A DNA stretch of 64,000 nt from Enterovibrio norvegicus FF-33. GTDB lineage: Bacteria > Pseudomonadota > Gammaproteobacteria > Enterobacterales > Vibrionaceae. A model generated the notes under the pieces. The model saw only the letters and a program-made list of their open reading frames with translations. It had not been told where the DNA came from and ran no database searches. Of the stretch, positions 1 through 7,501 are shown one piece after another (the stretch's first letter is position 1; each line of letters opens with the position of its first letter). Both the position numbers and the translations under genes were made by a program. The stretch is from NCBI RefSeq assembly GCF_000286835.2, contig NZ_AJYD02000038.1:267346-331345 (forward strand). Reading direction: 5' to 3'.

Positions 1-1
1 C

Positions 2-559
2 CTCGCCACACTATCCGCAGAAGCCTTCGACAAACAAGACGACGCTGCATTTGGCAGAGAAAACATCAACGCCCTCTACCAGCGCGTCCGACCTGGCTAT
101 ATCCGTGTTGATGCAGACGAAGTGACCTACCCAGCACACGTCATTCTTCGCTTTGAGATCGAACGCGACCTAATCGAAGGAAAAATTGAAGTCGATGACA
201 TTCCAGCCTTGTGGAATCAGAAAATGCAGGAATATTTGGGTCTCTCAACCGACGGCGAATACACTAACGGCTGTATGCAAGATATTCATTGGACCGATGG
301 AAGCTTTGGGTACTTTCCAAGCTACACACTAGGCGCCATGTATGCCGCACAATTCATGCATGCCATGCGTAAAACCGTCGATGTGGATGCATGCTTAAAG
401 AACCTAGATTTGGCGCCGGTCAGTACATGGTTGGAAGAGAACATTTGGTCAAAAGGCTCAACGCTCTCCACCGATGAATTGGTGATTCAGGCGACGGGCG
501 AACCACTCAACCCTGAGTATTTCAAACAGCACTTGATTGCGCGTTACTTGATTGATTGA
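2..559 (+). CDS. Metallocarboxypeptidase of family M32 (Taq-type), 3' end only
   Basis: This is the C-terminal 185 residues of a gene whose 5' part lies outside the window. The frame is open from base 2, so the GTG at 122 is internal and not a start. M32 enzymes are cytoplasmic zinc carboxypeptidases that remove C-terminal amino acids from peptides. The visible family motifs are an IRxxADE-type segment (IRVDADE, residues about 34-40 of the fragment) and GxxQDxHW (GCMQDIHW, about 92-99). The zinc-binding HExxH lies upstream of the window. The gene ends at TGA 557-559. A weak GC hairpin (arms at 568-573 and 585-590) follows without a clear T tract. A broken copy of its 3' end is found at 3113-3330. 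The family call is confident from the two motifs. Confidence 0.88.
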   Translation, partial: LATLSAEAFDKQDDAAFGRENINALYQRVRPGYIRVDADEVTYPAHVILRFEIERDLIEGKIEVDDIPALWNQKMQEYLGLSTDGEYTNGCMQDIHWTDGSFGYFPSYTLGAMYAAQFMHAMRKTVDVDACLKNLDLAPVSTWLEENIWSKGSTLSTDELVIQATGEPLNPEYFKQHLIARYLID

Positions 560-1253
560 TTAACTACCAGCGCGGCCGAGTGCTGCGCTGACATTTTCTG
601 GACAGAAACTGCTGAAAATTGGCGTTCTAAATCGTTGAGTATCAATAAAGTGAGCTTGGGCAAATTTCGCTTTTAACAAACTATATTCTCGTGACTATTT
701 ACTGCGAAATTCTTACACGTTACTCAACGAGTAATACACCACCATTTCTAATACCTTGATGAAGCTCTCCGTTTCAAAAAAAACAAGGCATACTGAAAAA
801 TCCAAACAGAAAATGCCTTAATAAAAAGTCAGTATGTCATATTGATTTTTACGTATTATATGTATTAGCCTCGCTTCTCAATAAAGTAGGAAGCGTTGGC
901 CTTTAGCTGCCTATGGCTATTATTCCACTTCGCAAAGACTCACCGTTCATCTTCAACCAACACATTGAGCATACATCCACATAGCCATGAAACTGAAAAG
1001 CTTATACCTTTTGCAACGTGTATAGCTTGGTTGCCCATCTCTGGCTATCACTCTGATGAAGTCACGTAATCAACAACACCGAGTGAAAGTATTGAAAATT
1101 GGAATAATAAAAATACACCACAGCGTCACAAGCAAATATAAGATCAAGCACATAAAAGCAGATCAGCAACAACTATAATAAATACCATTATTAAGAGTGA
1201 TACTTTGGTTATGTCCATTTTTATTTACTCAACGCATGCATAACTGGTAAGCA
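560..1253. other. Intergenic stretch without recognisable gene
   Basis: About 690 bases between the carboxypeptidase and the HTTM-DCC gene have no convincing coding frame on either strand. They are AT-rich towards the right. Two small features are visible: a weak hairpin at 568-590 just after the carboxypeptidase stop, and a short perfect dyad TTACTC-AAC-GAGTAA at 720-734. I see no mobile-element ends or RNA gene. Confidence 0.5.
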
Positions 1254-1265
1254 TTGGAATTGTTG

Positions 1266-3068
1266 ATGAGTTCTTTTAAAACAGTATTCGGTATCGACTT
1301 ACGTACATTGGCATTGTTCCGTATCGGTCTCGCCTTAATGATTCTGGTTGATCTGATCAGTAGAGCGCGTGATATCTCTGCGTTTTATACTGATGACGGG
1401 CTGCTTAGTCGCACCGCGTCCATGGCGCTTTCCTCAGAGTATCGACTTTCACTTTATTGGATGAATGGTAGTGAATGGTTCGTCACGTTACTTTTTGTCA
1501 TTGCTGCGTTCGTCGCTATCTTGCTCCTCATTGGCTACAAATCCAGAACCATGGCGTTCATTAGTTGGATTTTTCTTTTCTCTATCGTAAATCGAAACAG
1601 CATGATTGTAACCGGCGGTGACGTACTGCTCGTGGTTATGTGTTTTTGGGCAATCCTGTTACCTATTGGTGCAAGATTTTCAATAGATAGCTCGCTAAAT
1701 CGTCGATATAAAACAGACGAAAATGCAGTACCTGATGACCACAGATACTTTTCAGTTGTATCGGTCGCCGTTCTTCTTCAGGTGATGTATTTGTATTTTT
1801 TCACCGCATTATTGAAAACGTCAGATGACTGGCAAGTCACCATGGATGCCGCATACTACGCCGTTCATATCGAACAACTCGCCACCGTATTTGCCGTTTG
1901 GATGAGAGGTTTTCCTGAACTGTTAACCTTTGGTACTTACTTTGTTTGGTATCTAGAAATCATTGCAATATTTCTGGTTTTCTCTCCTATCTTCCACGTT
2001 CAATTGCGATTATTCACACTTGCACTGTTGATCGTCATGCACAGCGCCTTCTTTCTGTCTCTCCACATCGTGCTTTTCCCATTTATCGACTTTATGTCGC
2101 TGAGCTTACTCATTCCGGGAGTGTGTTGGGACTGGTTAGCCAAATTCAATGCCAAACCCAAACGGAGAGACATCGTTATTTTCTATGATGAAGGCTGCGG
2201 ATTCTGCAAGAAAACCTGCCTAATACTGCGAAACTTTCTTCTTCCTGACAGAGTAAAACTACACCCTGCGCAGCAGAACCCAGACATTTATCCGATCATG
2301 GAACGGGAAAACAGTTGGGTACTTCGCGATCATCAAGGTGGCTTACACACTCACTGGAATGGCGTTCAATATCTGTTTAAAGTGTCGCTACTTTTTAGGC
2401 CCATCGGCATTGTGATGGGATGGAAACCCCTGTTAGGGATCGGAAATAAACTCTACCGTTGGATCGCGGATAATCGAGACATGATGGGGCGAATAACGGA
2501 ACGATTTCTGCCTTATAACGACCCAAAAGACCATGCTGGGTACGTGGAAAATTGTGTGGCCTTGGGTGCACTTTATATTGTGACCTACTACAACGTTAGC
2601 GGTGTTCAGCAGTTTCAAATTAAACGCCCTCAACATGTATCAATACCCGCTAAAGTACTTCGCATTGATCAACACTGGGGTATGTTTGCTCCTTCCCCCC
2701 TTAAATTCTCTTTGATGCCCGTCATCGAAGGTAAAACTCGAGGTGAAGACGTGGTTGACGTTTGGAATATGAATGTTGAGCCACCTAGCCGAGTGATACC
2801 TGAACATCTATCTACTGAGTTCAAAAATTATCGTTGGCGCAAATACTTTGGAAGGCTGCATTCAAATCGTAACAAGAAAGTACTCGCAGGTTATGGTGGC
2901 TATTTATGCAAGCAATGGAATAACGAAATCTTACCCAAAAACAAACAGTTGGCATCTTTCACAATTGAATTTGAACGACTAAGAACCATGCCAAATTATA
3001 GGCCGCGTAAACCCTCAACAATAAGGGTGTGGACCCATTGGTGCTTCAAAGAATACGCAAAAAAATAG
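1266..3068 (+). CDS. HTTM-domain membrane protein fused to a DCC (DUF393) thiol-disulfide domain
   Basis: A 600-residue integral membrane protein if the ATG at 1266 is used. An in-frame TTG at 1254 would add four residues, but a GGAA lies just before the ATG. The N-terminal ~290 residues carry about six hydrophobic segments of the HTTM family, which is related to vitamin-K-dependent gamma-carboxylase. Next comes a DCC/DUF393 segment at about residues 302-405. It starts VIFYDEGCGFCKKTC, whose CxxC (CGFC) is the expected redox pair. The C-terminal ~190 residues are soluble and contain WGMFAPSP, often seen in HTTM proteins. The reaction is unknown; redox chemistry at the inner membrane is an inference from the CxxC. 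It stands alone, flanked on both sides by carboxypeptidase sequence, which suggests acquisition by insertion. Confidence 0.8.
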   Translation: MSSFKTVFGIDLRTLALFRIGLALMILVDLISRARDISAFYTDDGLLSRTASMALSSEYRLSLYWMNGSEWFVTLLFVIAAFVAILLLIGYKSRTMAFISWIFLFSIVNRNSMIVTGGDVLLVVMCFWAILLPIGARFSIDSSLNRRYKTDENAVPDDHRYFSVVSVAVLLQVMYLYFFTALLKTSDDWQVTMDAAYYAVHIEQLATVFAVWMRGFPELLTFGTYFVWYLEIIAIFLVFSPIFHVQLRLFTLALLIVMHSAFFLSLHIVLFPFIDFMSLSLLIPGVCWDWLAKFNAKPKRRDIVIFYDEGCGFCKKTCLILRNFLLPDRVKLHPAQQNPDIYPIMERENSWVLRDHQGGLHTHWNGVQYLFKVSLLFRPIGIVMGWKPLLGIGNKLYRWIADNRDMMGRITERFLPYNDPKDHAGYVENCVALGALYIVTYYNVSGVQQFQIKRPQHVSIPAKVLRIDQHWGMFAPSPLKFSLMPVIEGKTRGEDVVDVWNMNVEPPSRVIPEHLSTEFKNYRWRKYFGRLHSNRNKKVLAGYGGYLCKQWNNEILPKNKQLASFTIEFERLRTMPNYRPRKPSTIRVWTHWCFKEYAKK

Positions 3069-3112
3069 GTTTATCTGTTGCAGCAACATCTGTAGTAGAC
3101 GTTTTAGGCTAG

Positions 3113-3330
3113 AGCGATGGATCATTTGGGTACTTACCAAGCATCGCACTAGGTGCCATTTATACCGCGAAATTCATGAAAGCCATGCGTAAAACCATGG
3201 ACGTGGGTGGATGTTTAGAGAACCTAGATTTAGCGCCGCTCAGTGCATCGTTGGAAGAGAAAATTTGGTCAAAAGGCTCGACACTCTCCACCGATGAATG
3301 TTTATTCAAGTGACGAGTGAAGCGCTCAAC
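3113..3330 (+). pseudogene. Broken duplicate of the M32 carboxypeptidase 3' end
   Basis: About 218 bases match 293-511 of the carboxypeptidase gene at the left edge of the window. The translation runs SDGSFGYLPS...GAIYTAKFMKAMRKTMDV...WSKGSTLSTDE, parallel to TDGSFGYFPS...GAMYAAQFMHAMRKTVDV...WSKGSTLSTDE. There is no start and the upstream part of the gene is missing. A one-base deletion near 3298-3300 shifts the frame and leads to TGA. Restoring the base gives DELFIQVTSEALN, matching DELVIQATGEPLN. Many substitutions separate the copies, so the duplication is old or one copy came from a related strain. Its right end overlaps the umuC stop codon (3326-3328). Confidence 0.88.
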
Positions 3331-4579
3331 ACCTCACCACCGGCACATCGCCCCACCGCGTCGTATACTGGGGCGACAAAAATTCACGCCGCATGCCCCA
3401 CTTCGGATCGATCCCCTGCGCAGCCATAAACACCGCGCCCGTACCATAACGCTGATTCAATCCATCAAACGCCTGCATCAACGCTGGATTCCCAGGCTGA
3501 GTGTTAAACAAGTCTGGCTGCACGTGCTTGGCGTTAACCAAATCAAGCAACCCGACACCCACTTTGTAATACCGCACACCTTCTTGAAACAGCTTCGGTA
3601 CCATAGCCGCTACTGCCGATGTGATCACCGCCGTGTCATCCGCTGGAAACGCAAAGTGCACCATCTGCTTAAAGCTTTTTGGTTTTTCATCAAACGGAGA
3701 GTTACCCGCAAACACCATCAACACCGAACACAAAGACCCTTGTACACGCATTTTTGCTGCTGCAATTCCCGCGTGTTTACACAATGCCTGGCGTAGCGAT
3801 TCTTCATCCTGAATCCGCTCACCCATCGAACGCGTTGAGAAGATCTGCTTCTTGTCAGCGCGGGCCACGTCCCACCCTTTGCAGACCTCCCCGTTTAGCT
3901 CCCTGACCGTGCGTTCCATTTCAATGTTGAATTCCTTACGCGCAAGGCCAAGTGGCATGCGAGACAACTGCAGTGCGGTATTCACCCCTTGGAGCTTCAA
4001 CCGCGCGGCAATTTTACGGCCGATGCCCCACACATCCCCCGCTTCCATGTGCGAAAGCACCGCAATACGCTCGGCTTCCGAGTCCAACACACAGACACCG
4101 TTGTAACCCTGTAACTTTTTCGCTGCATGGTTAGCCGCTTTGGCCAAGGTCAAGGTTGCCCCCATACCTACCCCGACCGCCAACCGACACTCTTTCCATA
4201 CTGCATGACGCAGTTCCTGCCCTTGCGCACGTAAATCAAGCACCGCACTGCAGCGATGAAACGATAGGAACGATTCATCGATCGAGTAGACATGCTGCTC
4301 AGGCGCAAAGCGACCGATCACCTGCATCATGCGATCAGACAAATCGCCATAAAGCTCATAGTTCGACGAACACACAATCACCCCTGCCGCCTCACAACGG
4401 GCACGAACCTGAAAGTACGGTTTGAATTTCTCTATGCCTGCCTCTTTCGCCTGTCGGTTCGCCGCGACGACACAACCATCGTTATTAGAAAGCACAATGA
4501 CTGGCTTGCCACGCCAATCAGGCCTAAACACCTGCTCGGCACTGCAATAAAAGGAATTGGCATCCACTAACGCGTACAC
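3326..4579 (-). CDS. umuC: UmuC, catalytic subunit of DNA polymerase V (Y family)
   Basis: A 417-residue Y-family translesion polymerase, about the usual UmuC length. With processed UmuD it forms Pol V, which copies past damaged template bases during the SOS response. The visible motifs are the N-terminal DANSFYCSAE, carrying the first catalytic aspartate, then NNDGCVVAAN, and YSIDESFL with the second Asp/Glu pair. A helix-hairpin-helix region (GIGRKIAARL) lies near residue 187. The ATG (4577-4579) overlaps the end of umuD by 13 bases, as expected for a translationally coupled operon. The stop codon lies exactly where the carboxypeptidase remnant begins, so a rearrangement may have redefined the last residues. 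Confidence 0.95.
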   Translation of the reverse strand: MYALVDANSFYCSAEQVFRPDWRGKPVIVLSNNDGCVVAANRQAKEAGIEKFKPYFQVRARCEAAGVIVCSSNYELYGDLSDRMMQVIGRFAPEQHVYSIDESFLSFHRCSAVLDLRAQGQELRHAVWKECRLAVGVGMGATLTLAKAANHAAKKLQGYNGVCVLDSEAERIAVLSHMEAGDVWGIGRKIAARLKLQGVNTALQLSRMPLGLARKEFNIEMERTVRELNGEVCKGWDVARADKKQIFSTRSMGERIQDEESLRQALCKHAGIAAAKMRVQGSLCSVLMVFAGNSPFDEKPKSFKQMVHFAFPADDTAVITSAVAAMVPKLFQEGVRYYKVGVGLLDLVNAKHVQPDLFNTQPGNPALMQAFDGLNQRYGTGAVFMAAQGIDPKWGMRREFLSPQYTTRWGDVPVVRC

Positions 4580-4974
4580 AAAAGCGGACTCTGGCGGTGA
4601 CAGCGGATAGAGCGGATCACAACACCCTCAATGGTAAAGGTGTCGTGTTGAGTGATGGCCACAGAGGAATACTTGTCATTGGCCGAGAGCAAAAGGCGAC
4701 GCGAAACATCAAGTAGCTTACAGATAAACTCGCCGTTTAAGTTTGCCACAATCACATCACCATCCCTGGCGGTAACGTGCCGATCGACGATCAAAATGTC
4801 GCCATCGAAGATGCCCACGCCCTGCATGGAATCACCCGACGCTTTACCAATAAAGGTCGCGCTTGGATGCTCGACAAGCAGCTCATCAAGGCTCAAAGGC
4901 AATTGGCGATAATCGCCCGCTGGCGACTCAAAGCCAGTAATACCGGCACTAGCAAGAATAGGGATAATGGTCAT
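4567..4974 (-). CDS. umuD: UmuD, self-cleaving regulatory subunit of DNA polymerase V
   Basis: 135 residues of the LexA/UmuD peptidase S24 family. RecA-stimulated self-cleavage converts UmuD to UmuD', which activates UmuC. The catalytic serine is Ser49 (ASGDSMQG) and the lysine is Lys86 (FICKLLD), 37 residues apart as in E. coli (60 and 97). The expected cleavage position aligns with AGIT-GFESP, i.e. Thr13-Gly14, instead of the Cys-Gly of E. coli UmuD or the Ala-Gly of LexA. The N terminus before the site is short. The start codon follows the LexA operator by only six bases, with no Shine-Dalgarno sequence visible. It is the first gene of the umuDC operon. Confidence 0.95.
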   Translation of the reverse strand: MTIIPILASAGITGFESPAGDYRQLPLSLDELLVEHPSATFIGKASGDSMQGVGIFDGDILIVDRHVTARDGDVIVANLNGEFICKLLDVSRRLLLSANDKYSSVAITQHDTFTIEGVVIRSIRCHRQSPLLCTR

Positions 4975-4980
4975 AAAATA

Positions 4981-5000
4981 TACTGTTTATATATACAGTA
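4981..5000 (-). promoter_or_regulatory. LexA (SOS) box of the umuDC operon
   Basis: CTGT at 4983-4986, eight A/T bases, then ACAG at 4995-4998, with TA on both sides. This matches the gammaproteobacterial LexA consensus TACTG(TA)5CAGTA with one change in the centre. It ends six bases before the umuD ATG, so LexA bound here should block transcription and probably translation initiation of umuDC. Confidence 0.93.
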
Positions 5001-5104
5001 TTCATTTTAGCGCTTTTCGTCTTACAAGCAAGATTCCACGTTTCTGACAGCCGGAAATTTGAACAGGACTAACACGCAGCAGGGGCACAATCACGCAAAG
5101 ATAG

Positions 5105-5240
5105 TTGAAACCGTAAATGCCATTGAAGCAGCTGAGGCTGCTTGGAAGGCGCCAAGAGACACGTGCTGGGCGACGGTTTCTATAAACCTACCGTGCTGGC
5201 AGATATGGGTCAGGATATGGCCGTCGCAAGCGAAAGCACC
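5105..5240 (+). pseudogene. Remnant of a succinate-semialdehyde-type aldehyde dehydrogenase
   Basis: In frame from 5142 the translation reads EGAKRHVLGDGFYKPTVL, then ADMGQDMAVASE. This is the segment just before the conserved EETFGP motif of GabD-like aldehyde dehydrogenases, but it breaks off at that motif. Just upstream, in another frame, VNAIEAAEAAWKA resembles an N-terminal stretch of the same enzymes, as if a large internal deletion joined the two ends. There is no start, no catalytic cysteine and no continuing frame. It lies between umuD and the MscS gene. The C-terminal match is solid; the N-terminal match is tentative. Confidence 0.6.
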
Positions 5241-5434
5241 GACTCAGTCACCCCCTCCTCCCACAACACCCCCATCATCAAAGCCATGCTCGATGTCATT
5301 AGATGGCCACAAAGGATGACGAAACAAGAAGAGAGCGCCAGCGCCAAGACATACCAACCGCTAAAGCCGCAGGCAATGACAAAATCAGCGACAATCAACC
5401 CGATACAGAACGGCATCAGAACGTGAAAAACCAC
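5210..5434 (-). CDS. Possible small hydrophobic membrane protein (doubtful)
   Basis: A 74-codon frame starting at GTG (5432-5434), 40 bases downstream of the MscS gene on the same strand. Residues about 3-22 and 25-45 are strongly hydrophobic and could form two membrane helices. I do not recognise a family. There is no good Shine-Dalgarno sequence, and its 3' end runs antisense over the aldehyde-dehydrogenase remnant. It could be a real small membrane protein co-transcribed with the channel gene, or a chance frame in degraded DNA. Confidence 0.25.
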   Translation of the reverse strand: MVFHVLMPFCIGLIVADFVIACGFSGWYVLALALSSCFVILCGHLMTSSMALMMGVLWEEGVTESVLSLATAIS

Positions 5435-5474
5435 AGAGAGAGGAAAGACAACACCTAAACCGTTTGAGTAGACA

Positions 5475-6392
5475 TCAAGAACCGTTTAGTGCGTGGATCT
5501 TGGATTCATGCTCGGCATGCCCATCATGTGGCGCCATCTTGACCTGAAAATTGTGCGCCTTAATTCCCGCAGCCTGAAAACGTATTGCGATTCCCGTACG
5601 AATATCACTGGCGAGATTCCAAGCTCTGGAAGCTGAATTAGTCCAACCCGCCACCCAGCATTGATAAGCATCTTTATCGAGATCCATGACCCAGAATGCA
5701 GGCGCATCCTGAGAAATAAAATGCTGACTGTCCTCCACTGCCTCAATAGCCATCTGTCGTACTTGCTCTAAATCATTTTCGTAAGAAGTATAAAACTCCA
5801 CATGAACCCAAATGTAAGGATCGTTGTAAGAGAAGCTTTCCAACTCCAGAGACAGCATTTTGTTGCTGGGAATGATCAACCGCTTCCAGTTCCAGAGCTT
5901 AATAATCGTGTGGTTTAGGCTGATGTCCTCCACGGTACCGTATTGGTTATCAACCACGACGGTATCCCCGACCCGGATAGCCTTGGAAAGAGAAAGCACG
6001 ACACCAGCAATAATATTTTCGATAACAGGCTTCGCTGCAAACCCCAGAACCGTGGTAGAAACAGCAACAACAATTGAAACCAAAGCAGCAGGTATCGAGT
6101 TTAGAAAAGGAAACGATAACGCGATACCAAAGACAACAAAGATAAAGAAAAAGGCTATCTTGCTGATAATGGAAAAACGATTCTCAATTTTCTCTACCGC
6201 CGCATCAATTTCTGCGGGTTGTCCTGGTACTTTAGGAGAAGTAGTCTGGACGCTGTTGAAGTTTTTAAGACGCCGGAGCCTTTTTTCACGGTTTGATTTT
6301 GATTTTAACAGCGCAGAAGCCGCCCACCAGATAACAACTACCCCAATCAGGCAGACTGTACCAAGATAGATATAAAGATTGTCTATCGTCAT
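5475..6392 (-). CDS. MscS-family mechanosensitive channel
   Basis: A 305-residue small-conductance channel of the MscS family, which releases solutes through the inner membrane on hypo-osmotic shock. Hydrophobic segments lie at about residues 7-28, 73-98 and 102-135. The third is followed by the MscS pore-helix signature AAKPVIENIIAGVVLSLSKA and RVGDTVVV, then the beta-domain motif GTVEDISLNHTIIKLWNWK...IPSN. The length fits a minimal three-helix MscS. It is transcribed away from the DUF1989 gene. Relative to canonical MscS it has a charged linker (about 30-65) between helices 1 and 2. The specific paralogue cannot be fixed from sequence alone. Confidence 0.9.
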   Translation of the reverse strand: MTIDNLYIYLGTVCLIGVVVIWWAASALLKSKSNREKRLRRLKNFNSVQTTSPKVPGQPAEIDAAVEKIENRFSIISKIAFFFIFVVFGIALSFPFLNSIPAALVSIVVAVSTTVLGFAAKPVIENIIAGVVLSLSKAIRVGDTVVVDNQYGTVEDISLNHTIIKLWNWKRLIIPSNKMLSLELESFSYNDPYIWVHVEFYTSYENDLEQVRQMAIEAVEDSQHFISQDAPAFWVMDLDKDAYQCWVAGWTNSASRAWNLASDIRTGIAIRFQAAGIKAHNFQVKMAPHDGHAEHESKIHALNGS

Positions 6393-6634
6393 ACCCGCAC
6401 CATTTCCTATTTATAGCCCAAACACAAAGACGCCAAAACCTTTGGTTTCATGGTAGACACCTTGCACGACAAACTCCACGACCAATAGAAATAATCTGGG
6501 TGTTATGAAGCGTTTATTTCAATATCCAACAGCTTCAGATTGACTAGATATGGTACTAATGACCCGCTTCTGAAACCTCAATATTGAAGAGATCGGATAT
6601 ACTTACTTCATCGTGATGGCATAGAGAAAATAAC
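6393..6634. promoter_or_regulatory. Divergent promoter region between mscS-like and DUF1989 genes
   Basis: 242 bases separate two outward-reading genes, so both promoters must lie here. The stretch is AT-rich towards the DUF1989 side. I could not assign -35/-10 pairs or a regulator site with confidence. The DUF1989 start is preceded only by a purine-rich AGAGAAAA. Confidence 0.4.
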
Positions 6635-7501
6635 ATGACGAAAAACAGAAAAAGTGAGGGTGTTGCAAGTGTTTCACCAACGGATGCACACGAACGCCGC
6701 GCAGCTAAAGCCGTTGTCTGTTACGCCACAGATTCTCTGCCTCCCTTTGATGCCAATTTTTATCACACAGCAAGAGTTTCATCCACTCGCACTGCTTTAC
6801 AAGAGATCCCCCCAAGGGAAGCACGCTGCTTTGTCGTTCCTGCTGGGTGTTTTTTCCGGATTTCCTGCCAGCATGGGTCACAGGTTGGGGACTTGAATCT
6901 CTGGCAACGAGATGATCTCAGTGAACACTTTTTCAGTGGAAAAACCCGACAACTGCATGCCACCCATTTAACAACCGGTGACAGATTGTGGAGCAACATG
7001 CCTTATTTAAGGCCGATAGCAACGATTACAGATGATTCATTGAGCTGGTATGGATGGGATCAGGATGGCGCGGGTGTACATGATGTCATTGGCACGCGTT
7101 GCGACCCCTACACACACAACCGACTCCATGGAGAAAACTACCATCATTGCTGCCACTCTAACCTCACCCGTGCACTGGCGGATACACGAGGCGTCAGCCC
7201 AAAAGACGCAGAAAAACACATTCATGATGTATTAAATGTGTTTATGTGTACGGGTTTCACCAAAGATTCGCACCAATATTTTATGAAAGCCAGCCCAGCA
7301 CGCAAAGGGGATTATATTGAGTTCTTTGCCGAAACCGATTTGCTTGGAGCGCTTTCAGCATGTCCAGGGGGAGATTGCAGCAGCACCCATTCCAGTGATG
7401 GCGCGCAGTGTTTTCCGCTGACGGTAGAGGTTTTCACCCCAGAGAAACAAACGCTTGATACGTGGCAACCCTTCCAACGTAGTGAGTACATTGCTAAATA
7501 G
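6635..7501 (+). CDS. DUF1989 / urea carboxylase-associated family protein
   Basis: 288 residues. The central segment HDVIGTRCDPYTHN...ENYHHCCHSNLTRAL (about 149-188) is the hallmark of the DUF1989 family, proteins often encoded beside urea carboxylase or amino-acid catabolism genes. Conserved Cys and His residues there and the late CPGGDC (about 242-247) suggest metal binding. The biochemical role is not established. No urea carboxylase, transporter or allophanate hydrolase gene is next to it here, so it appears isolated. Start ATG 6635. A longer N terminus (about 30 residues) than the core domain is present and of no recognisable type. Confidence 0.8.
   Translation: MTKNRKSEGVASVSPTDAHERRAAKAVVCYATDSLPPFDANFYHTARVSSTRTALQEIPPREARCFVVPAGCFFRISCQHGSQVGDLNLWQRDDLSEHFFSGKTRQLHATHLTTGDRLWSNMPYLRPIATITDDSLSWYGWDQDGAGVHDVIGTRCDPYTHNRLHGENYHHCCHSNLTRALADTRGVSPKDAEKHIHDVLNVFMCTGFTKDSHQYFMKASPARKGDYIEFFAETDLLGALSACPGGDCSSTHSSDGAQCFPLTVEVFTPEKQTLDTWQPFQRSEYIAK

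Noticed and set aside
568..590. Hairpin after the carboxypeptidase as a rho-independent terminator
   Set aside because: Six-base stem with a large loop, and no run of T residues follows.
3317..3796. 159-codon plus-strand frame over umuC, and other frames antisense to umuDC
   Set aside because: Antisense shadow of a clear umuC gene, with Arg/His-rich composition and no family features.
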